Shown: positions 54,928-64,000, counted from the first letter of the stretch. The stretch is DNA of 64,000 nt from Novosphingobium profundi (GCF_018491765.1 NZ_JABWCU010000012.1:1-64000); one strand, 5' to 3'. Program-made: numbers and translations. The notes: generated by a model not told the origin, from the sequence alone.

Positions 54928-56466
54928 ATGGAACTTACCATTGCCGCCATTCTTGCGCTTGTCGTCGGCCTTTTCGCAGGCTGGTTTTTCGGATCACGCC
55001 CCGTTGCCGAGGCGCGGCGCCTAGTGGCCGAGCGCGAACGCGCGGCGGCCGAGCTCGACGAACGGTTTAGGGCGGCGATCCGCGACCTTGCGGGCGCGGA
55101 GGAGCGCGCCGCGCGTGCGGACGAACTTTCGCGCGCCGTGGTCGACGAGCGCCGGGCCCATGCCGAGCAGATGGACCATCTGCGTCGCGAATCGGGGGCT
55201 GCGCTCGATGCGCTGCGCCATGAGGCGACCGTGCGTTACGACGCCGCGCGTGCGGGTTACGACCGCGAGCTTGCCGCGCTACGCCAGAACCTGCACACGA
55301 CCTCCGACGAACTCTCTACGCTGCGCGAGAAGACCGCCAATTTCGAGGAGCAGAAGCGGCTCCTGATCGAGGCGCAGGAAGCGCTGCGCAAGGAGTTCGA
55401 GAACGCTGGGGCCAAAGTGCTCGAAGGTGCGCAGGAGGCCTTTCTGCGCCGGGCGGGCGCGCGTTTCGAGGAAAGCGAGAAGGCCAGTGCCGAGCGGATT
55501 GCGACGCTGCTCGCGCCGGTCGGCCAGCGCCTCAAGAGCTACGAGGAGCAGGTCGCTGCTCTCGAACTCAAGCGAGTCGATGCCTTTGGCCAGCTCAATG
55601 GCCAGATCGAGGCGCTGCGGGTCGGACAGGAGCAGGTGCGCGCCGAAGCGGTGCGGCTGGGTAATTCGCTGCGCAATGCCCCCAAGGCGCGCGGGCGCTG
55701 GGGTGAGCAGCAACTCAAGAATGTGCTCGAACAGTGCGGCCTCACCGAGCACACCGACTTCGTGACCGAGCATTCGATCAACACCGAGGACGGACGCCTG
55801 CGTCCCGACGCGATCGTGCGGATTCCAGGCGAGAAGCAGCTCGTGATCGACGCCAAGGTCTCGCTCAACGCCTACCAGGACGCCTTCGAGGCCGAGGACG
55901 AGACAGCGCGCGTGGGCTTTCTCGACCAGCATGCGGCTTCGATGCGCAACCATATCAAGACGCTGGGAGACAAGAGCTACCAGAGCCAGTTCGAGAACGC
56001 GCCGGACTACGTCATCATGTTCGTGCCGGGCGAGCATTTCATCGCGGCCGCACTCGAACACGATTCGGGTCTTTGGGACTATGCCTTCGACCGGCGCGTG
56101 CTGCTGGCCAGCCCGACCAATCTTGTCGCGATCTGCCGCACGATCGCGCAAGTCTGGCAGCAGGAAGGCCTCGCCAAGGAGGCGCGCGAGATCGGCAAGC
56201 TGGGCAGCGATCTTTACGACAGTCTCGCCAAGACGCAGGACGATCTCGGCAAGGTCGGTGTTCACCTTGGGCGGGCGGTCAACAGTTTCAACGACTTCGC
56301 GCGAACTTATGAGGGCAATGTGATGAGCCGGGCGCGCCGCCTCTCGGACAAGCACATCAAGATCGGCAAGCGCGAGATTACCGATGAGGTCCCGATGGTC
56401 GAGACCGCGCCCCGTTTCGCCGATCCTGCGCTTCCCGGTGCGGTGGAGGAAACGCTCGAGAGTTGA
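54928..56466 (+). CDS. rmuC: DNA recombination protein RmuC
   Basis: A 512-residue membrane-anchored member of the PD-(D/E)XK-like RmuC family that limits recombination at repeats. One N-terminal hydrophobic helix (LTIAAILALVVGLFAGWFFG) is followed by a long coiled coil (about 40-215). The RmuC domain carries RWGEQQLKNVLEQCGLTEH and KQLVIDAKVSLNAYQDAFEA. Its function is known mainly from E. coli genetics. It follows def by 70 bases and converges with the META lipoprotein gene. Confidence 0.93.
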   Translation: MELTIAAILALVVGLFAGWFFGSRPVAEARRLVAERERAAAELDERFRAAIRDLAGAEERAARADELSRAVVDERRAHAEQMDHLRRESGAALDALRHEATVRYDAARAGYDRELAALRQNLHTTSDELSTLREKTANFEEQKRLLIEAQEALRKEFENAGAKVLEGAQEAFLRRAGARFEESEKASAERIATLLAPVGQRLKSYEEQVAALELKRVDAFGQLNGQIEALRVGQEQVRAEAVRLGNSLRNAPKARGRWGEQQLKNVLEQCGLTEHTDFVTEHSINTEDGRLRPDAIVRIPGEKQLVIDAKVSLNAYQDAFEAEDETARVGFLDQHAASMRNHIKTLGDKSYQSQFENAPDYVIMFVPGEHFIAAALEHDSGLWDYAFDRRVLLASPTNLVAICRTIAQVWQQEGLAKEAREIGKLGSDLYDSLAKTQDDLGKVGVHLGRAVNSFNDFARTYEGNVMSRARRLSDKHIKIGKREITDEVPMVETAPRFADPALPGAVEETLES

Positions 56467-56499
56467 GCGCGGCGCGCGACTGCCGGATGGCCCGACCGT

Positions 56500-56913
56500 T
56501 CATTCGTCCGCGCGGACGAGTTCGGCGGAGTGCCCGCCCGACTGGAGAATGAGGCGTTCCTTCTCGAGCCGCATGCGCGGAGCGGCGGCGAGGAGCGAGC
56601 TCACGGCTTTTTCCTGGTCCCAGGCGGGAGCCGGGCAGGCCAGTTCGGTCTGGACGAGGGGGCCGGCCAGGAGGCGGCTTTCGAAGATGCGCCAGGGGCC
56701 GGAGATCCGGTTGCAGCCGACGAGGACCGAGATCTGGCCATTGTCGAAGCGCATGTCGGCTGCGTCGGAGAAAGGGCGCTGGCCATCGATCAGTGCGAAT
56801 TCCCAGCGCGTCGCGCTGAGCCGGGCCCCGTGGCTGGCAGGAGCGCAATCGGCGAGGGCGAGCATCAGCAGCGCGGCGGCCATCGCCCGGGGGATGGGAA
56901 TCAATCCAGGCAT
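56500..56913 (-). CDS. META-domain lipoprotein (HslJ-like)
   Basis: A 137-residue protein with a hydrophobic leader and a lipobox-like Cys23 (MLALADC; the -1 Asp is unusual for signal peptidase II). The META fold follows: ATRWEFALIDGQRP, ISVLVGCNRISGPWRI and LACPAPAWDQEKAVSSLLAAAP. HslJ-type proteins are outer-membrane associated and linked to heat-shock and antibiotic phenotypes; mechanism unknown. I start at the ATG at 56913; a GTG three codons earlier is possible. Confidence 0.85.
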   Translation of the reverse strand: MPGLIPIPRAMAAALLMLALADCAPASHGARLSATRWEFALIDGQRPFSDAADMRFDNGQISVLVGCNRISGPWRIFESRLLAGPLVQTELACPAPAWDQEKAVSSLLAAAPRMRLEKERLILQSGGHSAELVRADE

Positions 56914-56980
56914 GGACGCCACGATGCACTGGGTTGGATGAGACCTCGATGAACGAAGCCTCGGGTAAAACGCTGTTTTG

Positions 56981-57787
56981 TCAGGCGTCGAGGTGCGCCA
57001 GAGCCTCGTAGGCCAGCACCGCGCCCGCGACGGCAGCGTTAAGGCTGTCGGCCCTTCCGCGCATCGGGATGGTCACGCGCAGATCGCATTCGGCTTCGTA
57101 TTCGGCAGGAAGCCCTTGCGATTCGTTGCCGACCATCAGGAAGCAGGGCGCGGCGTAAGGCGCGCGGCGGTAGTCGGTCGGGTCGCGCAGTGAAGCGGCC
57201 ACGAGCTGGCCGTCGCCGGAACGCAGCCAGGGAAGGAATTCATCCCAACGTGCCAGCGCCAGCTTCTGGGTGAAGATCGCGCCCATGCTTGCGCGCACGG
57301 CTTCGACCGAGAAGGGATCGGCGCAATCATCGATGAGGATGAGGCCGCCCGCGCCCACGGCATCGCCAGTGCGCAGCATGGTGCCCAGGTTGCCAGGGTC
57401 GCGCAGCGCCTGCGCTACCAGCCAGATCGGGGCCGCCCCGCGATCGAGCCCGGCGAGGCGCGTGTCGAACTCGGCAAAAACCCCGGCCACGGCCTGGGGG
57501 TTGTCCTTGCCGGTGACCTTGGCGAGAATTTCCTCGTCCATCTCGATGACTTCGCCGCCTGCGGCGATCACCGCGTCTTCGAGCTCGTCGAGTAGTGGAT
57601 GTGGTGCACGGCCGATCGCCATGACGAGCATTTCAGGCAGAATGCCCGACTCGCGCGCATCGGTCAGCAGGCGCAGGCCCTCGGCGAGGAAGCGTTGCTC
57701 GCGCTTGCGGTACTTCTTGTCCCGCAGCGAGCGCAGGAACTTGACGAGCGGATTGGAGAAGCCGGTAATCGTGCGGCGCTGGGTCAC
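56981..57787 (-). CDS. TrmH/SpoU-family RNA 2'-O-methyltransferase
   Basis: A 268-residue SPOUT methyltransferase with an N-terminal SpoU substrate-binding domain (KYRKREQRFLAEGLRLL). The knotted catalytic domain shows ALRDPGNLGTMLRTGDAVGAGG, VGNESQGLPAEYEAECDLRVTIPM and ADSLNAAVAGAVLAYEAL. This resembles RlmB or TrmH rather than a methyltransferase for a specific known base; the target nucleotide cannot be named. It begins 14 bases after the HPr gene, likely co-transcribed with the PTS genes. Confidence 0.93.
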   Translation of the reverse strand: MTQRRTITGFSNPLVKFLRSLRDKKYRKREQRFLAEGLRLLTDARESGILPEMLVMAIGRAPHPLLDELEDAVIAAGGEVIEMDEEILAKVTGKDNPQAVAGVFAEFDTRLAGLDRGAAPIWLVAQALRDPGNLGTMLRTGDAVGAGGLILIDDCADPFSVEAVRASMGAIFTQKLALARWDEFLPWLRSGDGQLVAASLRDPTDYRRAPYAAPCFLMVGNESQGLPAEYEAECDLRVTIPMRGRADSLNAAVAGAVLAYEALAHLDA

Positions 57788-57801
57788 GGCGGTGTGCCTC
57801 T

Positions 57802-58086
57802 TCAGCCCTGGTCTTCGCCGAAGCCGTCGCGCACGAGCTCGGTCAGACGCAGCAGGGCCGCGTCAGCGCCATCGCCCGCGCAGGCGATCTCGATGGAATC
57901 GCCCTTGGCCGCGCCGAGCATCATCAGGCCCAGGATCGAGTTGCCGACCGCGCTCGTCCCGTCCTTGGTGACGGTGACGGCGACGCTGTCGGGAAGTTCG
58001 GTGACGTAGTTGACGAATTTGGCGCTGGCTCTTGCGTGCAGTCCGCGCTTGTTGACGATGATCACCGTCTCACGGCATTCATTCAT
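57802..58086 (-). CDS. ptsH: HPr phosphocarrier protein
   Basis: A 94-residue HPr of the regulatory PTS. Catalytic His17 is in KRGLHARASAKF. A serine equivalent to Ser46 is Ser50 in VGNSILGLMMLGA, the site for HPr kinase, which is encoded three genes upstream. HPr here relays phosphate from EI to EIIA-Man rather than to sugar transporters; EI is not in this window. The start overlaps the EIIA stop by four bases. Confidence 0.96.
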   Translation of the reverse strand: MNECRETVIIVNKRGLHARASAKFVNYVTELPDSVAVTVTKDGTSAVGNSILGLMMLGAAKGDSIEIACAGDGADAALLRLTELVRDGFGEDQG

Positions 58087-58487
58087 GCATCCTGCCCCAG
58101 GTACTCGCTTGCAATGGTTATGTAGTTGCGCCCGGCTTCGCGCGCGGCCGCGGCGGCTTCGCGCACGGACATGCACGAGCGGGCCTTGGCGAGACGGATC
58201 AGCATCGGAAGATTGATCCCGGCGATGACTTCGACGGTACCGGCCTCCATCAGCGAAATCGCCAGGTTCGACGGCGTTCCCCCGAACAGGTCGGTGAGAA
58301 TGATCACACCTTCGCCGCTGTTGACCTTCACGATCGCCTCGGCGATCTCGGCACGCCGGCGTTCCATGTCGTCGTTGGGACCGATGCACACGGTTTCCAC
58401 CGCAGTCTGATCCCCGACGACGTGCTCCATCGCGTGTACGAACTCTTCGGCCAGATTGCCGTGAGTGACCAGAATCATCCCGATCAT
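58083..58487 (-). CDS. PTS EIIA-Man-type protein
   Basis: A 134-residue mannose-class EIIA. The active-site His9 is in ILVTHGNLAEEFVHAM, and the domain continues with GVIILTDLFGGTPSNLAI and an INLPMLIRLAKARS helix. It stands with no EIIB, EIIC or EIID, so it is one of the alphaproteobacterial regulatory EIIA-Man proteins that receive phosphate from HPr. It lies between rapZ and ptsH. Confidence 0.95.
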   Translation of the reverse strand: MIGMILVTHGNLAEEFVHAMEHVVGDQTAVETVCIGPNDDMERRRAEIAEAIVKVNSGEGVIILTDLFGGTPSNLAISLMEAGTVEVIAGINLPMLIRLAKARSCMSVREAAAAAREAGRNYITIASEYLGQDA

Positions 58488-58529
58488 CTTGAGGAAACGC
58501 TCCGAAATCCCTGCGGTTGCACCTGGTGG

Positions 58530-59522
58530 TTAGTGCTTGTCGTCACGCCGCGGCTCTCCTTCAAGAAGATCGGCTGCTCGTGAGCCCAGGTTGCGGTGCA
58601 GCAATGTGGGGGAAAATCCCGAGTGGCGCAAGGCCGATGCCATCTGTTCGGCGGTAAATACCGAGCGGTGGCGCCCGCCGGTGCAGCCAAATGCGATGTG
58701 CACATAGCTTTTCCCCTGGGCCCTGTAGCGCGGGAGCAACAGCAAGATGAGGTCGCGCATGCGCGCGAAGGCCTCGGCAAAGGCCGGATCCTTGCGGATA
58801 TAGTCGCCCACCGGAGCATCCTGGCCGGTCTGTGGGCGCAAGTCCGGATCCCAATGCGGGTTGTCGAGAAAGCGCATGTCGAACACGAGGTCGGCGAGCG
58901 GGGGCGTGCCGCGGGCGAACCCGAAACTCGAGATCGTGAGGGTAAGATCCTCGGGGGCACTCTCGGCGAATCGCTCGCGAATCGCACGCTGGAGATCGTT
59001 GGCGGTGAATTCGCTGGTGTCGATCAACAGGTCCGCCCAGCGCCGCAGCGGGGCAAGCAGTTCGCGCTCGGCGCGAATGCCGGTGGCGACCGGTGCGTCG
59101 CTGGCCAGCGCATGGCGCCGTCGCGTCTCGTTGTAGCGGCGTTCCAGCTCGCTGCTGTTGCAGTCGAGAAACAGCGTCGAAAGCGCGATCTCGTGGCGTT
59201 CGCCAAGCGCCTTCACTTGCGCGATGACGCGCTCGGGGTCGAAGCCACGGGTGCGCGAGTCGAAACCGATCGCGAGCGGCGTGTCGACGTCGCGTTCGGC
59301 TTCGGGGGTGCCTTCGAGCAGGCCTTCGAGCATGCGAATCGGGAAATTGTCGATGCTTTCCCATCCCAGGTCCTCGAGGACGCGCAGGGCGGTGGTCTTT
59401 CCGGCGCCAAGCATGCCCGTGACCAGAAGCACCTTCTGGCGCTTCTGCGCGGGGAGCGAAGCCGTGTCGGAGTGGGTGTCGTCCACGCCAGCCGGTTCCG
59501 GTGACTGGAAGATTGCGTTCAT
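58530..59522 (-). CDS. rapZ: RNase adapter protein RapZ
   Basis: A 330-residue P-loop protein of the RapZ/YvcJ family with Walker A GMLGAGKTT (36-44), FDSRTRGFDPERVIAQVKAL and the C-terminal FGCTGGRHRSVFTAEQMA domain. In E. coli it guides RNase E to GlmZ; its target in alphaproteobacteria is not settled. It is longer than the usual ~285 residues by a ~28-residue N-terminal extension. ATG at 59522; further upstream codons exist but have no ribosome site. Confidence 0.95.
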   Translation of the reverse strand: MNAIFQSPEPAGVDDTHSDTASLPAQKRQKVLLVTGMLGAGKTTALRVLEDLGWESIDNFPIRMLEGLLEGTPEAERDVDTPLAIGFDSRTRGFDPERVIAQVKALGERHEIALSTLFLDCNSSELERRYNETRRRHALASDAPVATGIRAERELLAPLRRWADLLIDTSEFTANDLQRAIRERFAESAPEDLTLTISSFGFARGTPPLADLVFDMRFLDNPHWDPDLRPQTGQDAPVGDYIRKDPAFAEAFARMRDLILLLLPRYRAQGKSYVHIAFGCTGGRHRSVFTAEQMASALRHSGFSPTLLHRNLGSRAADLLEGEPRRDDKH

Positions 59523-59610
59523 CGCGCCTGTTTGCGCGCGCTGAACGCGAAAGGAAAGGGAGAGATAAGTCTTATTCGACCGATTTTCCCGGGTTCGACT
59601 CGAGTCCCGA

Positions 59611-60066
59611 TCAGGGATCGTGCGGTTCGGGCAGACCATATGCGGTGAGTGCACGCTCGACCTTGATCGCGAGCGGGCCGGCATGGGGCCAAAGACGGAC
59701 CCGGGGAATCGCGTGACCAAACAGGAGGCACCGGTCCGGTGCCTCGATGTACCGCGGTGCCTCGGTGTCGAGGGTGACGAGCAGGCTGACCGTGGCGATC
59801 GCGCGGAACGGCTCGGGCAGGAGCCCGAGGTTGCGGACCTCGATCAGGCCTTGCGTGCGCGGATGCGGTCGAACGATCAGGGTTTTACCCGTCCCGTCGA
59901 GGACAACGCCGTCGTCGCCCACGAGCACCGCGCCGCGATCGATGAGTTCGAGAGCGAGCGAGGTCTTGCCGCTTCCGGAAGGACCTTCGATCAGCACCGC
60001 GCGCGGGCCCAGTGCCACGCAGGTGGCCTGATGGGTGCGCGCGGGGGGCATGGTCAGCTTGGCCAT
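59611..60066 (-). CDS. hprK: Short HPr kinase/phosphorylase
   Basis: A 151-residue protein equal to the C-terminal kinase domain only of the Firmicute enzyme. Walker A is GPSGSGKTS (28-36), the catalytic section is DRGAVLVGDDGVVLDGTGK, and the HprK signature follows (RTQGLIEVRNLGLLPEPF). Short HprK is standard in alphaproteobacteria. It phosphorylates HPr on the regulatory serine. It overlaps the sensor kinase gene by 13 bases, so regulation by ChvGI and PTS is genetically tied. Confidence 0.95.
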   Translation of the reverse strand: MAKLTMPPARTHQATCVALGPRAVLIEGPSGSGKTSLALELIDRGAVLVGDDGVVLDGTGKTLIVRPHPRTQGLIEVRNLGLLPEPFRAIATVSLLVTLDTEAPRYIEAPDRCLLFGHAIPRVRLWPHAGPLAIKVERALTAYGLPEPHDP

Positions 60067-61628
60067 TGGGGCAGGGTCATGACGAAACAGCCCCCGGCCT
60101 GCGCGTCGTCACGGTCGGTGGCGAAGAGCGTCCCCGAATGGGCCTCGACAATGGTGCGCGCGATCGACAGGCCGAGGCCCGAATGGCGCCCGAATTCCTC
60201 CGAAGCCGGGCGCAGCGAGTGGAAGCGCTCGAAGATGCGTTCGCGTGCGGCGCGGGGTATTCCCGGGCCATGATCGGCGACACTGATGCGCACCTTGCCG
60301 CGCGTGCTCTCGAGCGTGACTTCGATCGCAGCGCCTTCGGGCGAGAACGAGACGGCGTTGTCGAGCAGGTTCTGCAGGACGCGCTCCAGTCGGGGTGCGT
60401 CGCCCGGAACGACGAGGGGGCCCGCGCCGGTCTGGTGCACGCTCGTCTCGTTCGATCCGTTCACGCCGCGCTGCTGGCGTTCGGCGACGAGCGCACGCAC
60501 GAGGCTGGTCATGTCGACCGGCTCGAACGTGGTCCGGCTGAGCTGGGCGTCGATCCGGCTGGCATCGGCGATTTCGGTGACCAGGAAGTCGATGCGGCGC
60601 ACGTCGTCGTTGGCGACGGCGAGCAACTGGCGGTGGAGCGCAGGGTCCTCGACACGGTCGAGGTTTTCCAGTGCGCTGCGCAGCGAGGTCAGGGGGTTCT
60701 TGAGCTCGTGTGCAACGTCGGCCGCGAAGCGCTCGACGGCGTCGATGCGCTGGCGCAGCGCACCGGTCATGTCCGAGACCGCGCGGGCGAGCAGGCCGAT
60801 CTCGTCGCGCCGGTCGGGCAGGCGGGGGACGACCACGGCGCGCTCGCGGCCAAGGCGCACGCGCACGGTCGCGCGCACCAGCTTGCGCAGCGGTTCGACG
60901 ATGGTGCGGGCAAGGAACAGCGACAGCAGGATCGAGATGACCAGCGCGCCGCCCACGATGATCGCCAGCGTCTGGCGCGCCATGCGCACGTTCTCGGTGA
61001 TGTCGCGCGCGTTGCGGGTGGCGAGAAGTGCCTCGCCGCTGTTGTCGAGCGCGGTGGCGGCGATGATCACCGGCGTCTGGTCGGGCGCTTCCTTGAGACC
61101 GATCACGGTCGCGTGCGAGGACAGCGCCTGCATGACTTCGGGCCAGGCGCGGGCGTTGTGCTGGGCGGGGTCGCGGTAGGGGGGGATGCGCGGAGCCCCG
61201 AGCAGGAGGTCCATGCCCCGGTCGAGCAGGCGTGCGGCATCCTGGTACCAGGGTTCGGTCGACGGATCGACGAAGCGGAACGAGGGCGGAGCGAGGTCGA
61301 AGCTGTCGGCCGTGAGGCGCCCGTCGGATCCGTAGAGGCGCAAGCGCAGGTTTTGGGCCGTGCCGATCCGGGCGAGCAGCTTCGCGCGCCGCGATGCGCT
61401 CTCTCCGGCGAGCGCGTGGGCGAGAATCTCGACTTCGCTTCGTGCGAGGCGATAGCGCTCGTCCAGCAGTTCGCGGCGATAGCTGTCGATGTAGAAAAGG
61501 CTGCCCGCGAGGAGGGCGAGTGCGATGATGTTGACCGCAAGAATGCGCGCGGTCAGCGAGACCCGCCAGGACAATCCGAGGCGAACCGAGAGTGGCGCGG
61601 CGATCCGGGCGTGCGAACGCTCGGCCAT
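60054..61628 (-). CDS. chvG: Sensor histidine kinase ChvG
   Basis: A 524-residue membrane kinase. Two helices (about 27-47 and 219-240) flank a ~170-residue periplasmic domain. HAMP (about 241-293), HisKA with phospho-His307 in DVAHELKNPLTSLRSALENL, and an HATPase (DHGPGIPRAARERIFERF, GLGLSIARTIVEAHSG) follow. ChvG/ExoS responds to acid or envelope signals in Rhizobiales. The first 25 residues are charged. Adjacent chvI confirms the pair. The hprK start lies inside its last codons. Confidence 0.94.
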   Translation of the reverse strand: MAERSHARIAAPLSVRLGLSWRVSLTARILAVNIIALALLAGSLFYIDSYRRELLDERYRLARSEVEILAHALAGESASRRAKLLARIGTAQNLRLRLYGSDGRLTADSFDLAPPSFRFVDPSTEPWYQDAARLLDRGMDLLLGAPRIPPYRDPAQHNARAWPEVMQALSSHATVIGLKEAPDQTPVIIAATALDNSGEALLATRNARDITENVRMARQTLAIIVGGALVISILLSLFLARTIVEPLRKLVRATVRVRLGRERAVVVPRLPDRRDEIGLLARAVSDMTGALRQRIDAVERFAADVAHELKNPLTSLRSALENLDRVEDPALHRQLLAVANDDVRRIDFLVTEIADASRIDAQLSRTTFEPVDMTSLVRALVAERQQRGVNGSNETSVHQTGAGPLVVPGDAPRLERVLQNLLDNAVSFSPEGAAIEVTLESTRGKVRISVADHGPGIPRAARERIFERFHSLRPASEEFGRHSGLGLSIARTIVEAHSGTLFATDRDDAQAGGCFVMTLPQWPS

Positions 61629-61667
61629 GGTCTCAGTCTTCCTCTCGGGCCAGCGCGGGCGGTTTGC

Positions 61668-62480
61668 TCACGTCTCGATGCCGGAATGATCGTCGGAGTA
61701 CGAGTAGCCCGCCCCGTAAAGCGTGTCGATGGCGTTGAAATAGGGGTCGACCGTACGGAACTTGCGGCGCAGGCGCTTGATGTGGCTGTCGATCGTGCGG
61801 TCGTCGACGTAGATGTCGTCGTTGTAGGCCGCGTCCATCAACTGGTTGCGGCTTTTCACCACGCCCGGGCGCAGCGCCATCGCCTCGAGGATAAGGAACT
61901 CGGTCACCGTCAGCGAAACCGGGCGACCGTCCCATTCGACCTGGTGGCGCGCGGGATCGAGGCGCAGGCGCCCGCGCACGACCGGGTCGGGCAGGTGCTC
62001 CTGCGAGGGCTGCTCGGGTCCGGTGCGCACCAGTTCGCTGCGGCGCAGGATGGCGCGGATGCGCGCGGCGAGCAGGCGCTGGCTGAAGGGCTTGGTGATG
62101 TAGTCGTCCGCCCCCATCGCAAGGCCGAGCGCCTCGTCGGGCTCTTCGTCCTTCGAGGTCAGGAAGATGACCGGAAGGCTCGACTTCTCGCGCAAGTGGC
62201 GCAGCAGTTCGAGGCCGTCCATGCGCGGCATCTTTACATCGAAGATGGCAAGATCGGGCGGGTTGTCGAGGATGGCCTTGAGGGCGGTTTCCCCGTCGGT
62301 ATAGACGCGCGTGGCAAAACCCTCGGCCTGAAGACCGATCGAGACGGTGGTGAGGATGTTGCGGTCGTCATCAACCAGCGCGATCGAGTGGCGCCGGGTT
62401 TCGCCGGCTTCGGGCGTTGGGCCCGCAGGGGATGACGGTGACGATGGCTCGGGCATCGCGGGCGTCCAGGTCCTTTCCAT
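61668..62480 (-). CDS. chvI: Response regulator ChvI (OmpR/PhoB type)
   Basis: A 270-residue response regulator. The receiver has Asp81 in [16 protein letters not shown] and KPF. The winged-helix output domain has [22 protein letters not shown] and [20 protein letters not shown]. It begins with a ~30-residue Pro/Ser-rich extension. ATG at 62480 is used; ATG at 62456 is an alternative with an equally weak ribosome site. Divergent from pckA, as in Rhizobium and Caulobacter, where ChvI governs pckA. Confidence 0.95.
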   Translation of the reverse strand: MERTWTPAMPEPSSPSSPAGPTPEAGETRRHSIALVDDDRNILTTVSIGLQAEGFATRVYTDGETALKAILDNPPDLAIFDVKMPRMDGLELLRHLREKSSLPVIFLTSKDEEPDEALGLAMGADDYITKPFSQRLLAARIRAILRRSELVRTGPEQPSQEHLPDPVVRGRLRLDPARHQVEWDGRPVSLTVTEFLILEAMALRPGVVKSRNQLMDAAYNDDIYVDDRTIDSHIKRLRRKFRTVDPYFNAIDTLYGAGYSYSDDHSGIET

Positions 62481-62698
62481 CGCAAGTCGCGAAAGGGGTG
62501 CCTAGCCGTTGGCGAAGCCTCTGGCAACGCACTGGTAGTTCATCCCGTTTCTTTCGCTTTTTGGCCCTTTGCGGTTCCATTTGTTCTCAAATTGACGGAA
62601 AAGATGTGGTCGATTATCCGCGGCGCGATTCCTGAGGAGGAATTGCTGACACAGTCGCTGGATAAACCGGCAGACATGTCACGTTGGAGGAGATGACA

Positions 62699-64000
62699 TT
62701 GACCGCTTCCCTAAGCTACCCGCTCGCCAAACAAGGGATCGCCACCAAGGCGGAGATTTTTGCGAACCTGGGCACCGCGCCCCTGGTTGAGCATGCCATC
62801 CGGAACGAGGAGGGGACGCTCGCGGCGGATGGACCTTTCGTCGTCGCGACGGGCAAGCACACCGGCCGTTCGGCGAAGGACAAGTTCATCGTGCGCGATG
62901 CCCAGACCGAGGACTCGATCTGGTGGGGAAGCACCAATGTTCCCATGACGCCCGAGCATTTTGCGGCGCTTAAGGAAGACTTCCTGGCGGCGCTCGCCGA
63001 CAAGGACAAGCTCTACGTTGCCGATCTCTTCGGGGGCTCGCAAAGCGAGCACCGCGTCAACGTGCGCGTGATCAACGAGTTCGCCTGGCACAACCTGTTC
63101 ATCCGCACCCTGCTGGTGCGTCCGGACGCGGCGCAGCTCGAAAGCTTTGCGCCCGAGTACACGATCATCGACCTGCCCAGCTTCAAGGCCGATCCGGCCC
63201 GTCACGGCTCGCGCAGTGAAACCGTTATCGCGGTGAACTTCACCGAAAAGCTGATCCTGATCGGCGGCACCGCCTATGCGGGCGAGATGAAGAAGTCGGT
63301 CTTCGGCATCCTCAACTACCTGCTGCCGGTCAAGGGCGTGATGCCGATGCACTGCTCGGCCAACATCGGCCCCGAGGGCGACACGGCCGTGTTCTTCGGC
63401 CTTTCGGGCACGGGCAAGACGACGCTTTCGGCCGACGCCTCGCGCACGCTCATCGGCGATGACGAGCACGGCTGGTCGGACACCGCGGTGTTCAACTTCG
63501 AGGGCGGCTGTTACGCCAAGATGATTCGCCTTTCGGCCGAAGCGGAACCGGAAATCTTCGCCACCACCAAGCGCTTCGGCACGGTGCTCGAGAACGTCGT
63601 GATCGACCCCGAAACGCGCCAGATCGACCTTGACGACAACTCGCTGGCCGAGAACAGCCGCGGTTCGTACCCGATCGACTTCATCCCCAACGCCTCGAAG
63701 GACAACCTCGGGCCGGTGCCGAAGAACGTGATCTTCCTCACGGCCGATGCCTATGGCGTGCTGCCTCCGATCGCGCGACTGACGCCCGACCAGGCGATGT
63801 ACCACTTCCTCTCGGGCTACACCGCGCGCGTCGCGGGCACCGAGATCGGGGTTACCGAGCCTGAGGCTACCTTCTCGACCTGCTTTGGCGCGCCGTTCAT
63901 GCCGCGTCACCCTTCCGTCTACGGCAACCTCCTCAAGGAGCGCATCGCCAAGGGCGGTGTGAAGTGCTGGCTGGTCAACACCGGCTGGTCGGGCGGCAAG
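62699..64000 (+). CDS. pckA: Phosphoenolpyruvate carboxykinase (ATP), partial at right edge
   Basis: First step of gluconeogenesis from oxaloacetate. The window holds about 434 of roughly 530 residues. Visible are [16 protein letters not shown], the kinase P-loop GLSGTGKTT (234-242), [13 protein letters not shown], and at the edge [11 protein letters not shown]. The likely start is the TTG at 62699, seven bases behind GGAGGA; an ATG at 62693 is too close to that site. A poor promoter-like pair (TTGACG 62592-62597, GATTAT 62612-62617) lies in the 218-base gap to chvI, which may contain ChvI sites. Confidence 0.95.
   Translation, partial: MTASLSYPLAKQGIATKAEIFANLGTAPLVEHAIRNEEGTLAADGPFVVATGKHTGRSAKDKFIVRDAQTEDSIWWGSTNVPMTPEHFAALKEDFLAALADKDKLYVADLFGGSQSEHRVNVRVINEFAWHNLFIRTLLVRPDAAQLESFAPEYTIIDLPSFKADPARHGSRSETVIAVNFTEKLILIGGTAYAGEMKKSVFGILNYLLPVKGVMPMHCSANIGPEGDTAVFFGLSGTGKTTLSADASRTLIGDDEHGWSDTAVFNFEGGCYAKMIRLSAEAEPEIFATTKRFGTVLENVVIDPETRQIDLDDNSLAENSRGSYPIDFIPNASKDNLGPVPKNVIFLTADAYGVLPPIARLTPDQAMYHFLSGYTARVAGTEIGVTEPEATFSTCFGAPFMPRHPSVYGNLLKERIAKGGVKCWLVNTGWSGGK

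Noticed and set aside
60012-62435. 807-residue plus-strand open frame opposite chvG and chvI
   Set aside because: It is a shadow of clear two-component genes on the other strand; composition is Arg/Gly/Ala-rich with no family resemblance.

Overview
The window is a gene-dense, GC-rich (about 65% by eye) stretch of chromosome from an alphaproteobacterium. Gene content and protein style point to Sphingomonadales, most likely a Novosphingobium-like organism. The pointers are CysN-CysC fused with CysQ, the short HisG, a DUF2842 protein, a large TonB-dependent receptor, and the ChvG/ChvI - HprK - RapZ - PTS cluster beside pckA. The genus is an inference; no marker such as 16S is present. I see no prophage, insertion sequence, CRISPR array or obvious genomic island. 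The region looks like core chromosome with a few accessory insertions.

Layout. 1-2.1 kb: tRNA-Pro, a membrane chemotaxis transducer and a coupled small membrane protein (minus strand). 2.3-7.1 kb: thyA, then a branched-chain 2-oxoacid dehydrogenase operon (E1 alpha, E1 beta, E2) behind a near-consensus promoter that overlaps a palindrome. 7.3-10.5 kb: two identical tRNA-Asp genes, a YegD-like Hsp70, DUF2842, 5-formyl-THF cyclo-ligase, a probable 6S RNA, zapA and a coiled-coil gene. 10.7-17.4 kb: a central-carbon cluster tkt-gap-MOSC-pgk-fba followed by thiE. 17.4-22.2 kb: a LuxR-type regulator divergent from sulfate assimilation genes cysD-cysNC-cysQ. 22.2-28.8 kb: a tripartite RND efflux system (fusion protein, pump, outer membrane channel) followed by a MarR regulator. 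29.1-31.4 kb: infA-maf-RNase E/G-yacG-tRNA-Phe. 31.6-34.6 kb: a TonB-dependent receptor with an unusual inserted Cys-containing repeat. 34.7-38.7 kb: uvrC and a coupled acetyltransferase/cupin pair.

38.8-44.5 kb: hisG-hisD-nusB-thiL and a proton-pumping pyrophosphatase. 44.6-50.6 kb: bolA, a DnaJ-domain protein, a likely accessory block (GFA protein, two GSTs, an HxlR regulator), a CobS-like AAA+ ATPase and a diguanylate cyclase. 50.6-54.9 kb: a double-hotdog acyl-CoA thioesterase downstream of a clear cobalamin riboswitch, then truA-fmt and recR, def. 54.9-57.8 kb: rmuC, a META-domain lipoprotein and an rRNA/tRNA methyltransferase. 57.8-64 kb: HPr, EIIA-Man, RapZ, short HprK, ChvG and ChvI, divergent from pckA, which runs off the right edge.

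The genes suggest a heterotroph that degrades branched-chain amino acids, fixes sulfate sulfur, and regulates gluconeogenesis through ChvGI and a regulatory (non-transport) PTS. The least ordinary items are the cobalamin riboswitch in front of a thioesterase, the Cys-helix repeats inside a TonB receptor, a MOSC gene translationally coupled between gap and pgk, and the promoter/operator architecture of the bkd and luxR-cysD regions. Most of the window is conserved housekeeping DNA, and I do not see a complete undescribed defence or mobile system in it.
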